Assembly (NCBI GenBank): GCA_913055695.1
Contig: CAJXKF010000001.1
Location: 390,354-454,353 of the forward strand
Length of the DNA stretch: 64,000 nucleotides
Reading direction: 5' to 3'
Source of the DNA: an uncultured Methylophaga sp.
GTDB lineage: Bacteria; Pseudomonadota; Gammaproteobacteria; Nitrosococcales; Methylophagaceae
Positions 46,141 to 55,053 of this stretch are shown here, piece by piece. The notes under the pieces were generated by a model. The model did not search any database, was not told the origin of the DNA, and was given only the letters and a program-made list of their open reading frames with translations. Both the position numbers and the translations under genes were made by a program. Every line of letters starts with the position of its first letter. The stretch's first letter is position 1.

Positions 46141-46746
46141 TCAATCGTGGATAATCTGTTTTTGTTTTAGGTATGCAATCACTTTATCAGCACAGGCCTC
46201 AATATCACATTCGGCTGTATTGATGACGAGCTCTGGCTTTTCAGGCGCTTCATAGGTGGAATCAATACCTGTAAAGTTTTTTATTTCACCTTGCCTTGCT
46301 TTTTTGTATAAGCCTTTAGGATCACGCTGCTCACAAACACTTAAAGGTGTAGCCATATGAATTTCTACAAACTCACCCTCCTCAACCAAATCACGCACCA
46401 TTTTTCTGTCTGCACAAAAAGGCGAAATAAAAGCGCTCAAAACGATTAGGCCTGCATCGGTAAATAACTTGGCCATCTCACCAATACGCCGAATATTCTC
46501 CACCCTATCAGAGTCACTAAACCCTAAATCTTTATTCAAACCATGGCGAACGTTATCACCATCTAGTAAATACGTATGGTGTCCAAGCTCAAAAAGCTTT
46601 TGCTCAATTACATTAGCAGTTGTCGACTTGCCGGAAGCACTCAAGCCCGTGAACCAGAGTAAGCAAGCTTTTTGTCGTTTTTGTCGAGCTCTGTCTTTCT
46701 TGTTAAGTTTGTGGACATGCCAAATAATGTTACTTTTGTCATCCAA
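46141..46746 (-). CDS. cysC: Adenylyl-sulfate kinase CysC
   Basis: CysC phosphorylates adenosine 5'-phosphosulfate to PAPS, the donor for sulfation. The P-loop is [12 protein letters not shown], and [25 protein letters not shown] and [28 protein letters not shown] are diagnostic. The upstream stop in frame leaves TTG at 46746 as the only credible start for 201 residues, and alignment with the E. coli N-terminus (WHVH) supports it. No cysD, cysN or cysH lies nearby, so here it seems to serve sulfation rather than general sulfate assimilation. This last point is inference. Confidence 0.93.
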   Translation of the reverse strand: MDDKSNIIWHVHKLNKKDRARQKRQKACLLWFTGLSASGKSTTANVIEQKLFELGHHTYLLDGDNVRHGLNKDLGFSDSDRVENIRRIGEMAKLFTDAGLIVLSAFISPFCADRKMVRDLVEEGEFVEIHMATPLSVCEQRDPKGLYKKARQGEIKNFTGIDSTYEAPEKPELVINTAECDIEACADKVIAYLKQKQIIHD

Positions 46747-46995
46747 GTCCGTTTAACCTCTGGATTAAAGTTTTTAATTAAGCATCAAAGCATGCTTCAA
46801 TAAAAACAAAATTTATAATCATACTCACGTATGTCAGTTTTCACCGTCGGATGTTTCTAGTACTACTGTGCAAACAACTTAGCAGTATATTCTGTAATGG
46901 AGAGCTACAATAAACCTCTTCATTCTAACGCCATGAATAACCTAAAAGTCACAATCCTTATCAAAGTCAATTTAAGGCAAGTTAAACACTGAAAT

Positions 46996-48333
46996 TTAAC
47001 TGGCCCAGATAGTTAGCAATTCATCTACATACTTGTAAGTCGTTTTAGGAAGCTTTGCATTTTTACTTAATCTTGAAACCAAAGCTGGTGTTTTAATTAA
47101 GCGAAGCAATATATCAGCAAGATCCTCATAGTTTCCAGGCTGGAATAACAAGCCATTATGATTGTGTTTGATTACATCAGAAATGCCTTTAAAATTTGAA
47201 CCAACCACGGGACAGCGTGCAGCTTGAGCTGAGTAAATAACTAATGGTGTATTCTCAAGCCAAATAGATGGCACCACCAGCACATCAAAGTCAGATATTA
47301 CATTTAAAATTTTTGAATTATCAAAAGTACCACAAAACTCTACATTTGTATTTTTGGATGAAATTGATTTCAATTTCATAAAATATTCAGGATGCTCATC
47401 GGGGCTACCGTATATTTTAAGAATTGCTGAGTCGTTTGGTAGCATATTAAAAGCCTCGATTAATACATGACAGCCTTTATGTTCCGCCAGGGTACCTATA
47501 AAACCTATTCGAAAGTGTTTTCTTTCGCTTTGGAGGGGGCGATCCTCGTTATAAATTACATCAATGCCATAAGATGATTTAAGAATCAGCTCTTTCCTAA
47601 CGCCATTCTTAACTAATACGTCATAAAGCAATTGGTTTGGTGCAATAATCTTTTTGAGTAAGTTTAAACGAAAAACATTTACATTTAGCCGATCTGAAAT
47701 TGCTGCAACTTCATTGGAGTTAGGGTAGGCAGGCAAACGATTGTATAAAGTCAGTTTAGTAAAGAAATTAAAAAGGGTAATGGGCAACCATTTAAGTAGT
47801 CCGCCAATAAAACCTTTCTGTGAGTTTTGTGCGAAATGTTTTACACAATTGCCAGCATATAAATTTGGACCATCACATAATTTTCCTGAAGGTAGGAGCA
47901 ACTGCCCAGTGGGGCAAATAGCCCAAAAATCTGTTAAGGTTGCATATGCAGGAGTTCTAGCCTGGTTTGCTTTTTCAATTAACCCTGTACCTAGCCTATT
48001 TAGGTGAAAAAAATGTATTATATCCGGGTTAAAGTTCTTTAAAATCCTTTCAAAATGTCTCGCTGCCAATACGTTATCATAACCCACCTTAATCAAAGAT
48101 GATTGCCCGCCCATACACACGTATTCATGATGAAATCTGTATACATGAATTCCTTCAAACTCGTATTCATCAAATCGCTCATGATCTAAAAGTGCTTTAT
48201 TAGTTGGATACCCAGTGTAAATGTGTACCTCATGGCCCCGACGTAACAATTCTCTAGCAACTGATAATGTAAGCACCTCTGTTCCAGCTGAAAATTGAGG
48301 GAAAAACTGGTGGGTTGTAAGAAGGATTCTCAT
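46996..48333 (-). CDS. GT4-family glycosyltransferase
   Basis: A 445-residue GT-B fold glycosyltransferase of family 4. The N-terminal domain starts MRILLTTHQFFPQFSAGTEVLTLSVA. The C-terminal nucleotide-sugar domain has RIGFIGTLAEHKGCHVLIEAF and VVPSIWLENTPLVIYSAQAARCPVV, where the second Glu of the usual E-x7-E is replaced. I prefer the ATG at 48333 to the track GTG at 48375, which lies in the upstream epimerase. It is close in sequence style to the GT4 gene at 49455. The sugar it transfers is unknown. Confidence 0.85.
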   Translation of the reverse strand: MRILLTTHQFFPQFSAGTEVLTLSVARELLRRGHEVHIYTGYPTNKALLDHERFDEYEFEGIHVYRFHHEYVCMGGQSSLIKVGYDNVLAARHFERILKNFNPDIIHFFHLNRLGTGLIEKANQARTPAYATLTDFWAICPTGQLLLPSGKLCDGPNLYAGNCVKHFAQNSQKGFIGGLLKWLPITLFNFFTKLTLYNRLPAYPNSNEVAAISDRLNVNVFRLNLLKKIIAPNQLLYDVLVKNGVRKELILKSSYGIDVIYNEDRPLQSERKHFRIGFIGTLAEHKGCHVLIEAFNMLPNDSAILKIYGSPDEHPEYFMKLKSISSKNTNVEFCGTFDNSKILNVISDFDVLVVPSIWLENTPLVIYSAQAARCPVVGSNFKGISDVIKHNHNGLLFQPGNYEDLADILLRLIKTPALVSRLSKNAKLPKTTYKYVDELLTIWAS

Positions 48334-48350
48334 TATTTTAATTACTGGTT

Positions 48351-49280
48351 TCAATTCAGTTGATTTCTCATCCACTTAGCAGTCCGCGTAATTCCATCTT
48401 CTATTGAGATGGATGGTTTCCAGTTTAACTCCTTAATGGCGAGCTGATTACTCAAAACGCTGATGGGTACATCAAAAGGACGTCCTGGCTGGTAATTACG
48501 TTTAACAGGGTTTTCTAGATTGTTATCTATGAGATCTATAAGCTGATTGAGACTAGTTCCAGTCCCCGAACTAATATTGAAACAACTTTCAGACCCAGAA
48601 TACTGTAGAGCCAGACTAAATGCATCTGCAACATCGCTTACATGAATATAGTCGCGCGTAATACTTCCATCACCCCATATCTCGATTGGCATATCTCTTA
48701 ATGCTCTGTTAATAAACACACCCACCGCGCCTTGAGCCGTTTCAACGCGCTGACGCTCGCCATATGGATTGGCGACTCTGAGAATGATGGGTTGTATGCC
48801 ATAAGCTTTTTGATAGATTTTTAAATATTTTTCAATTGTTAGTTTCGTGACTCCATACGAAACTATAGGGTTAGTAGGATGAATCTCATCAATGGGTAAA
48901 TAAATTGGACTGCCATACACCGTACCACCTGAAGATATGAAAATTATTTTTTTTATTTTTTGAGCAACTGATTCATTCAACATTTTTAGTGTTGAAACAA
49001 CATTACTCTCAACGTCATATACAGGATCCTCATTTGAACTTTTGGGTAATGTAGTAGACACTAAATGTAATACCGCATCCATTCCATTGATAGCTTTAGC
49101 AATATCATGAGAACTTGAAAAATCACCGCTAACCCACTCTATCTTTTCTTCTTTGCTAAATATGCGATATTGGGGAACCCGTGGACGCTCGAATATCTTT
49201 ACATGGTGGCCTTCAGCTAATAGCTTATCTGCAATTGTAGAACCAATAAATCCACCACCACCGAATATTATGCACTTCAT
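48351..49280 (-). CDS. NAD-dependent nucleotide-sugar epimerase/dehydratase
   Basis: A 309-residue extended SDR. The cofactor loop GGGGFIGSTIADKLL is at the start, the catalytic Ser lies in FISSGGTVYGSP, and the Tyr-x3-Lys pair is YGVTK. NPYGERQRVE and DYIHVSDVADAF match the UDP-glucose 4-epimerase (GalE-like) group. A C4 epimerase for UDP-hexoses is the best guess. It lies between the two similar GT4 genes, so it may supply their donor sugar. Base composition is visibly AT-rich. Confidence 0.85.
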   Translation of the reverse strand: MKCIIFGGGGFIGSTIADKLLAEGHHVKIFERPRVPQYRIFSKEEKIEWVSGDFSSSHDIAKAINGMDAVLHLVSTTLPKSSNEDPVYDVESNVVSTLKMLNESVAQKIKKIIFISSGGTVYGSPIYLPIDEIHPTNPIVSYGVTKLTIEKYLKIYQKAYGIQPIILRVANPYGERQRVETAQGAVGVFINRALRDMPIEIWGDGSITRDYIHVSDVADAFSLALQYSGSESCFNISSGTGTSLNQLIDLIDNNLENPVKRNYQPGRPFDVPISVLSNQLAIKELNWKPSISIEDGITRTAKWMRNQLN

Positions 49281-49454
49281 AACAATTTCATCATTTTTGA
49301 TTATAAAAGTCTTAACTAGGAATAGTATTATTTAGTGAAGCATTACAAATAACACTAAGATCTAACGCTTTGATAATACTTAAGACTGCAATGCGAATCC
49401 TACTTGAACTTAGCAAGTATGAAACCAGAGATATTTGATACTTAGATCCGAGTT

Positions 49455-50792
49455 TTAGATAAGACTTTCATAAAGTGTTAGAACATCATCTGCCATGTCT
49501 TTAGTGGTTCTCGAATAATGTGTGTTTTTACTCATTAGTTTTGCATTCTCTGGATTCTGAGTAATTTTAGATATTATTTCAGATAATCTATCACTGCTTC
49601 CCATTGGAAAAACATAGCCATTCACACCGTGTATTACAAACTCCGTCATTCCTTCTACATCAGAAACTATTACAGGAGTATGTGTAGCAAGAGCATACAA
49701 AAGTACTAATGGGCTATTTTCATACCAGCGTGAAGGGATGACTAGAAAGTCTAATTCCTGCATGATTTCAGCCATTTTTTCAGGGTAGAATGTTCCATGA
49801 AATACTACTTTTTCCTTACAAACATTCGCTGCTTTTTTCAGTGCACTAACATACGATTTATCTTGGTCTTCTGGTCCATAGATATGCAGCTCTGCATTAT
49901 TAATATTCTCAAATGCAGATATCAGTATATCTACGCCTTTATGGGCTGCGATTTGTCCGATAAAACCTATACGAAGGGGTTGATGCTCTCTAACTTTTTT
50001 TTCTGAACGGTCAATATCTACACCAAAATTTTGCAAATAAAGCGGCTGTTCAAAGTGGTTGTTTAGATATGCTTTTTTTAGGAACTTACTGGGTGCAATA
50101 GCTGCATCAAAATACTCATAACAAGACTGCATAGTTTTCGGGCGAGTTTTCAAATCCGATATGGCAGTTCGATATTGCGCTGGCACAAAACTAGGCGCAA
50201 CCCGCATAAATAGATTAGCAATATTTGCAGTCACATTTACCAACGGAGTTTTTGCTGTTGCTGTGTTTAGTAGTTTGTTTTTTTGTTGATCTGAAGTGGC
50301 TTTTAAGTAACAAGCAATACAGTTTGTTCGTGATACGCTAGGTCCTTTACACAAGCTTTCATCTGCCGCTTGGAGTTTATTGTTGAAGCAAAAACCATAA
50401 AAATCGGTAAACGTAGCTATAACAGGTATTTTCAGCTCATTTATTACTTCAAGTAGAACTGATGTGTGGTTAATGAGATGTACAACATGAATGATGTCTG
50501 GTTGCAGCTCTTTTAATTTTTCCCTTAAAGGGCCTCTCATTTCATCTTGGTAATAGGTATCTTTGACTCGCTTGTTAGGTAATTTATTTTTATCAAAGCT
50601 GGTAACTTTTAGTCCATCAAAATCATAATTTTCGACAAACGTTTCAGCCTCTACCTCGCCAGGAAATCTTGCAGTAATGATATGAACTTGATGACCTTGT
50701 TGCTGCATATATTTTGCAACATTCAAGGTGTAGGTTTCTGAACCATAGAAATGTTCGGGGAAAAAGCAGTGTACAAAATAGACAATTTTCAT
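49455..50792 (-). CDS. GT4-family glycosyltransferase
   Basis: A 445-residue GT-B glycosyltransferase. It starts MKIVYFVHCFFPEHFYGSETYTLNVAKYM, and the C-terminal part has RIGFIGQIAAHKGVDILI, VFHGTFYPEKMAEIMQ and VIPSRWYENSPLVLLYALATHTPVI, again without the second Glu of E-x7-E. These features parallel the gene at 46996, suggesting paralogues. Both have a middle Cys-rich insert (SLCKGPSVSRTNCIACYL here, LCDGPNLYAGNCVKHF there). ATG at 50792 follows the fusion gene stop by one base. Confidence 0.87.
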   Translation of the reverse strand: MKIVYFVHCFFPEHFYGSETYTLNVAKYMQQQGHQVHIITARFPGEVEAETFVENYDFDGLKVTSFDKNKLPNKRVKDTYYQDEMRGPLREKLKELQPDIIHVVHLINHTSVLLEVINELKIPVIATFTDFYGFCFNNKLQAADESLCKGPSVSRTNCIACYLKATSDQQKNKLLNTATAKTPLVNVTANIANLFMRVAPSFVPAQYRTAISDLKTRPKTMQSCYEYFDAAIAPSKFLKKAYLNNHFEQPLYLQNFGVDIDRSEKKVREHQPLRIGFIGQIAAHKGVDILISAFENINNAELHIYGPEDQDKSYVSALKKAANVCKEKVVFHGTFYPEKMAEIMQELDFLVIPSRWYENSPLVLLYALATHTPVIVSDVEGMTEFVIHGVNGYVFPMGSSDRLSEIISKITQNPENAKLMSKNTHYSRTTKDMADDVLTLYESLI

Positions 50793-50793
50793 T

Positions 50794-53106
50794 TTAAACA
50801 AGCACTAATTCATCATAGATAGTCTGATAAGACTCGGTCATCGCTTGTACAGAAAATCTTTCCTGTGCTCGTTTTTGATTAAATTCCCCTATTTCTAAAC
50901 GTCGTTCTCTATCATTTAATAATTCAATAATAATATCCGCTAGCTGTTCACTGTTACCATATTCTGCGAGAAGTTCTGGTTTACCAATAATTTCAGGCAG
51001 TGCACCGATATTGTAGCCAACGACTGGAAGACCCATGCTCATTGCAAACGGTGCTACCTGTCCAAAACTCTCTTTCCATACCGGTGCAACAAAAAGACTT
51101 AGTTTCTTATACCATTCAGGAAGAGTTTCATATTCGACATAACCTGTAAATATGAATGAATCTGATACTCCAGCTTCCTTGCATTTCTTTTTGTATAGCT
51201 CAAGATTAGTTCCGCCGCCAACAATGATTACTTTTGTTTGTGGGCGTTTTTTTACTACATCGATAAATGGGTCTATGGACTCTAGATTTAACTTATCATT
51301 TTCAAGCCTATATACCATTCCAATACAATCATCAACTACGTTTTCAATTTTGTTATTGAATAACTCAAAATCACTGCCGGGGTGAATTGTGACTGAGTTT
51401 TCCGTTAGGGAACCAAAAACGGTTTTGACGTAATCACTGACATAAACATACCTATCAATATCTTCTTCAATAAGGGGATCAACTGGTGTATTAATATTTT
51501 CAATAATTTTGCAGTCTTGACTCTTGAGTGATTGATAGACGCTTTTATACCAAGGTTCATCGCAATCTCCCCAATAATGAATGTGAACAATATCAGGGGA
51601 ATAATTATTGAGAAAAGCCTCAAACTCTGTCGGATTTGTTCCTGGAAGGTACTGATAAGGTGAAATTTTAGGATAAGCAGGGACATCTGGAGTGGCAGAG
51701 GTTACAACTTCATGGTGATAATTATCCAAATCTTGGACAATGTCTGCCACCAAACGACTGGAACCGCCAAGCATAAAATTAGCAATTACATGTAATACTT
51801 TTGGTTTATTATCTGATTGAAAATTTATTTCTGTTTTATTCTCATTTATGGTGGGTCTGATTACCCTTTTCAATTTTTCAGGAGTCGCTATACCAGCCAA
51901 TATTCTCGTTAACTTATAAAGTTTTTTGAAACTAAATGGATCATTTGATAGACAATTAGTTAAGCTATAAATCCTTGAAGCTTTAATCATTTGGATCTCA
52001 TGATTTCTTATTTTAAGATCGTTAGTCAGACTTTCCATAATTTTATCTTTTTCGAGAATCGTCTGTTCCAATCCGTTTACTGTATCTTTTAATTGCGTAA
52101 CATTAAGTTCAGATTCGAGAATAGTATTCTCTTTTTCGAGAATCGTCTGTTCCAATCCGTTTACTGTATCTTTTAATTGCCTAACATTAAGTTCAGATAT
52201 AGATAGTTGTTCATTAAGTTTAGGAACATTCAAGTTATGCTCACCTAATTTTTTATTTCTCTCACTAATTAACTTAATAGCCTTTAAAGCAATCTCGAAT
52301 TGATCATCTGAGAATTTTTTTGAAGTTTGTGGAGGGGTTTTACTATATTTGAAAGCAGTGAAATCACAGGAATATAGTTTTTGTATTAATTCTATACTGC
52401 GTGTAGTGATAACCTCAGGAACAAAAGGTATCAAACTCTCATTTGAATGGTTAGTTTGAAAAGGATCTATAAAATTTTCACCCAGATGTTTTTTCAAAAG
52501 CACACTCAAGTCTTTAGTGTCCTCTAATTTAGATATTTTTGTGTAATTGATGATCTCAGGATGTAAAAGAGTTGTTTGAGGAGTCCAATGGGGATCCCAA
52601 AAATCTGGCACCTCATTTTCAGCTAAATGTTGAAGAAATTTTTCGAATGATCTTGCTATGTCATCAATCGAGTTAATTGGATGATTAAAAAACTCACGAT
52701 CAATATAATTTTTACTTTGAAGTGGTTCTTTATACAGCAACTTCGATTGCCATGCAGAAAACAATCTTGTAAAGGGATTACGGACTAATGCAAACTTAAA
52801 GTAATCACTGGTATTTAACACGTCGATTAAACTAGTTTTTGAAAGTCCTGTAATGTTTGGGGATACTTTGTGGAAAGTATCATGTATAGCTAATTCTGAT
52901 GTACTCTCGAAGCTATTGATTGCACATTGCTCAAGTTCATCTCTCAGCCCTTCGATATCGGCAAACCACCATTTTAGTGATGTGCATGCCACCTTAGGCG
53001 TCGCAACATAAAAGATCTTATGGCGTTTAGATAAGTAACTATTGAATTTCAAATAATTTGCTAATTCATCGAAATCAAAAGATTTAAATTCTGAATTATT
53101 TCTCAT
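50794..53106 (-). CDS. Sulfotransferase / coiled-coil / GT4 glycosyltransferase fusion
   Basis: A 770-residue two-enzyme protein. Residues about 20-260 are a carbohydrate sulfotransferase (Sulfotransfer_2-like). The 5' phosphosulfate loop is FYVATPKVACTSLKWWF (residues 32-48), the 3' phosphate site is ALVRNPFTRLFSAW (106-119), and DPHWTPQTTLLHP matches the family H-W-x-P segment. Residues about 280-375 are a coiled coil with a duplicated 28-residue block. Residues about 435-770 are a GT4 domain (VLHVIANFMLGGSSRLVADI; WKESFGQVAPFAMSMGLPVVGYN). No signal peptide is present, so both act in the cytoplasm. It probably adds a sugar and a sulfate to the same glycan, using PAPS from CysC. The substrate is unknown. 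Confidence 0.82.
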   Translation of the reverse strand: MRNNSEFKSFDFDELANYLKFNSYLSKRHKIFYVATPKVACTSLKWWFADIEGLRDELEQCAINSFESTSELAIHDTFHKVSPNITGLSKTSLIDVLNTSDYFKFALVRNPFTRLFSAWQSKLLYKEPLQSKNYIDREFFNHPINSIDDIARSFEKFLQHLAENEVPDFWDPHWTPQTTLLHPEIINYTKISKLEDTKDLSVLLKKHLGENFIDPFQTNHSNESLIPFVPEVITTRSIELIQKLYSCDFTAFKYSKTPPQTSKKFSDDQFEIALKAIKLISERNKKLGEHNLNVPKLNEQLSISELNVRQLKDTVNGLEQTILEKENTILESELNVTQLKDTVNGLEQTILEKDKIMESLTNDLKIRNHEIQMIKASRIYSLTNCLSNDPFSFKKLYKLTRILAGIATPEKLKRVIRPTINENKTEINFQSDNKPKVLHVIANFMLGGSSRLVADIVQDLDNYHHEVVTSATPDVPAYPKISPYQYLPGTNPTEFEAFLNNYSPDIVHIHYWGDCDEPWYKSVYQSLKSQDCKIIENINTPVDPLIEEDIDRYVYVSDYVKTVFGSLTENSVTIHPGSDFELFNNKIENVVDDCIGMVYRLENDKLNLESIDPFIDVVKKRPQTKVIIVGGGTNLELYKKKCKEAGVSDSFIFTGYVEYETLPEWYKKLSLFVAPVWKESFGQVAPFAMSMGLPVVGYNIGALPEIIGKPELLAEYGNSEQLADIIIELLNDRERRLEIGEFNQKRAQERFSVQAMTESYQTIYDELVLV
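52046..52198. repeat. Tandem 84-base duplication inside the fusion gene
   Basis: Two copies, 52046-52114 and 52130-52198, are identical over 69 bases except for one base (gcgtaac/gcctaac). The period is 84 bases, which encodes 28 residues, four heptads. The duplication keeps frame and the coiled-coil register, as seen in QLKDTVNGLEQTILEK appearing twice. Confidence 0.92.
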
Positions 53107-53714
53107 TTATGGTTAACTTTCTCAATGACAATCACTTTTCCGACGCTAGTCACTTTTGCGAATAAACCAGATTCAATTAATTCATCTATTAGCTTGTGTG
53201 GTCCTAAGTTTTTATCTGTAGCGTCATCAAAAGCGATTAATCCATCAGGCTGCATATGGTTTATCCAACTATCAAAGTCGTTTTTTACGCCGTTGTAGCT
53301 ATGATCACCATCAATCCACAATAATGATATCGGCTCGTTCCAAGTTTTACAGAATTTATCACTGCTCAAATTAATCAATGAGACGATTTCGCTACATTTA
53401 TTGCTGAGCATTGCTCTATAAAACTCAGTTCGGTCTTTAGGGCCAAAAACACCACCCAGCACACCAGTAAATTTCTTGTGTGGATCGATAGCATATACTG
53501 GGACTCCGGCACCATCAATTGATCCTAAACCAAGGAAAACTGATGACCTACCTCGATAAGAACCAACCTCGACGATGCACCCACCCATCGCACTTTTAGC
53601 CAACTTATAAAGAAGCAAAGCCTCTTCAAAGCTAATCATACCTTCAGTATTTTCAAAGCATGTTTGTAAAGTATTTACTTTTACTGTAGTGAGCGATTCA
53701 GAATAACTCTGCAT
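53103..53714 (-). CDS. Class I SAM-dependent methyltransferase (Methyltransf_24-like)
   Basis: A 203-residue SAM-binding protein. Motif I is IVEVGSYRGRSSVFLG, the following acidic residue lies in VYAIDPHKKF, and LLWIDGDHSYNGVKNDFDSW matches Methyltransf_24-type enzymes. These often modify surface sugars or small metabolites. The ATG at 53714 overlaps the wzt stop by 17 bases, and its stop overlaps the fusion gene start (ATGA), so all are in one operon. Methylation of the glycan end could signal chain termination to Wzt, but this is only a hypothesis. Confidence 0.78.
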   Translation of the reverse strand: MQSYSESLTTVKVNTLQTCFENTEGMISFEEALLLYKLAKSAMGGCIVEVGSYRGRSSVFLGLGSIDGAGVPVYAIDPHKKFTGVLGGVFGPKDRTEFYRAMLSNKCSEIVSLINLSSDKFCKTWNEPISLLWIDGDHSYNGVKNDFDSWINHMQPDGLIAFDDATDKNLGPHKLIDELIESGLFAKVTSVGKVIVIEKVNHK

Positions 53715-55053
53715 TGGGCACCTTTGTTGACATATCTACATATCCAAACGATATAGGTTTGTTTACAGGAACAACACGAAACATAATCGCGTCTAATATT
53801 CGATGAGCGCAGTTTGGTTCTTGTGAAGACCAAATACCACCACCAATGAAATAGCTGCCGGGTAGCACATCCATTTTGAAACTAAAATCAACTCGGAAAG
53901 ATTTTCCAGTATCTATAACTTCAAGAAATTTTCCTTCTTCTGGATAGCGTTGACCTGTTATGACTACTCCAGAAATAGAGCGAATATGGACGCCGAAAAA
54001 TATGCCCGAAAAATTAGTCATCAACTTCCCAGCAACTTCAATCGTGTAGTTAGCCCCTGGTTGAAGTATGTTTACCTGATGCCCCTTAGCATTGAGTATA
54101 CGTATTGATTTAATCTCAGCACCCTGAGATGGATATGCGATAGCGGATTCAGATACAAGTCCAGAATCGAAACTTTCAAATGAATGAGAGTTCGGGATGC
54201 TGGCAGACTCATCTTGCTCTTTTTTATCTCGAGAACCCATAGTCTTATCTTCTTGAAGATATTGATTTATCAATCGATCTTTCTCAACGTCTGGAGCGTA
54301 TATAAGTTTCTGATAGGCACGGATAGTTTCAGGCGCAGAACTGAACATAATACGCTGTCCGTGATCAAGCAACAGAGTTCTATCACATAATTCGACAATG
54401 CTTTCTGCTGAATGAGATACAAAAAGAATGGCACATCCTTTGCTCTTGAGTTTCTCCAAACGTGCAAAACATTTCCTCTGAAACTTTTCGTCACCAACAG
54501 CAAGTGCTTCATCAACGACAAAAATATCCGGCTCGATCACCGCTTGAACAGCAAAAGCTAACCTCACTGTCATGCCGCTTGAATAAGTTTTAACTGGCTG
54601 CTCTATAAACTCGCCGATATCAGCAAAAGCTACGATTTCATCAAATTTTTGTTCAACTTCTTTTCTGCTTAAACCAAGTATTGCTGCATTCATGTATATA
54701 TTCTCACGCCCAGTAAACTCGGGATTAAACCCGGAGCCCAGCTCGAGTAGCGCAGCAATTCGACCATGAGTAACTACAGTTCCTCTTGTTTGTGTTAATG
54801 TGCCACAAATAATTTGCAAAAGTGTTGATTTGCCTGAACCATTCCGACCAATGATGCCAACAGTTTCGCCTTTTTTTACACTGAACGAGACATCATTCAA
54901 GGCCCAAAATTCACGAAAATATTGCTTTGGAGTAGATCTGAACAGTCGTGAAACTCTTGGCGCGACCATCTGCTTCAGGCGATCTCTTGGCTTGCTATAG
55001 ATGTGAAAGCATTTAGCCAAACTTGTGACTTCGATTGCTTTATCAGAGCACAT
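53698..55053 (-). CDS. wzt: Polysaccharide ABC exporter ATPase Wzt with C-terminal glycan-binding domain
   Basis: A 451-residue ATPase. Residues about 5-240 carry Walker A GRNGSGKST, signature YSSGMTVRLAFA, Walker B DIFVVDEALAVGD and switch His in LFVSHS. Residues about 300-451 form the Wzt C-terminal domain (INILQPGANYTIEVAGK-type beta-sandwich, ending PISFGYVDMSTKV), which in known Wzt proteins recognises the modified chain end. ATG 55053 has AAGGA upstream and overlaps the wzm stop by 11 bases. It pairs with Wzm to export the undecaprenyl-linked polysaccharide. Confidence 0.93.
   Translation of the reverse strand: MCSDKAIEVTSLAKCFHIYSKPRDRLKQMVAPRVSRLFRSTPKQYFREFWALNDVSFSVKKGETVGIIGRNGSGKSTLLQIICGTLTQTRGTVVTHGRIAALLELGSGFNPEFTGRENIYMNAAILGLSRKEVEQKFDEIVAFADIGEFIEQPVKTYSSGMTVRLAFAVQAVIEPDIFVVDEALAVGDEKFQRKCFARLEKLKSKGCAILFVSHSAESIVELCDRTLLLDHGQRIMFSSAPETIRAYQKLIYAPDVEKDRLINQYLQEDKTMGSRDKKEQDESASIPNSHSFESFDSGLVSESAIAYPSQGAEIKSIRILNAKGHQVNILQPGANYTIEVAGKLMTNFSGIFFGVHIRSISGVVITGQRYPEEGKFLEVIDTGKSFRVDFSFKMDVLPGSYFIGGGIWSSQEPNCAHRILDAIMFRVVPVNKPISFGYVDMSTKVPNAELF

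Noticed and set aside
46747-46995. Possible promoter or small RNA between cysC and the GT4 gene
   Set aside because: The 249 bases are AT-rich and give many weak promoter-like matches; nothing stood out with convincing spacing or hairpin structure.
49281-49454. Possible gene between the epimerase and the GT4 gene at 49455
   Set aside because: No open frame with a ribosome binding site on either strand; seen only as an AT-rich gap.
52034-52200. CRISPR-like direct repeats
   Set aside because: There are just two copies, they are coding and in frame, and the 15-base separation is not a spacer; it is a tandem duplication within a coiled coil.
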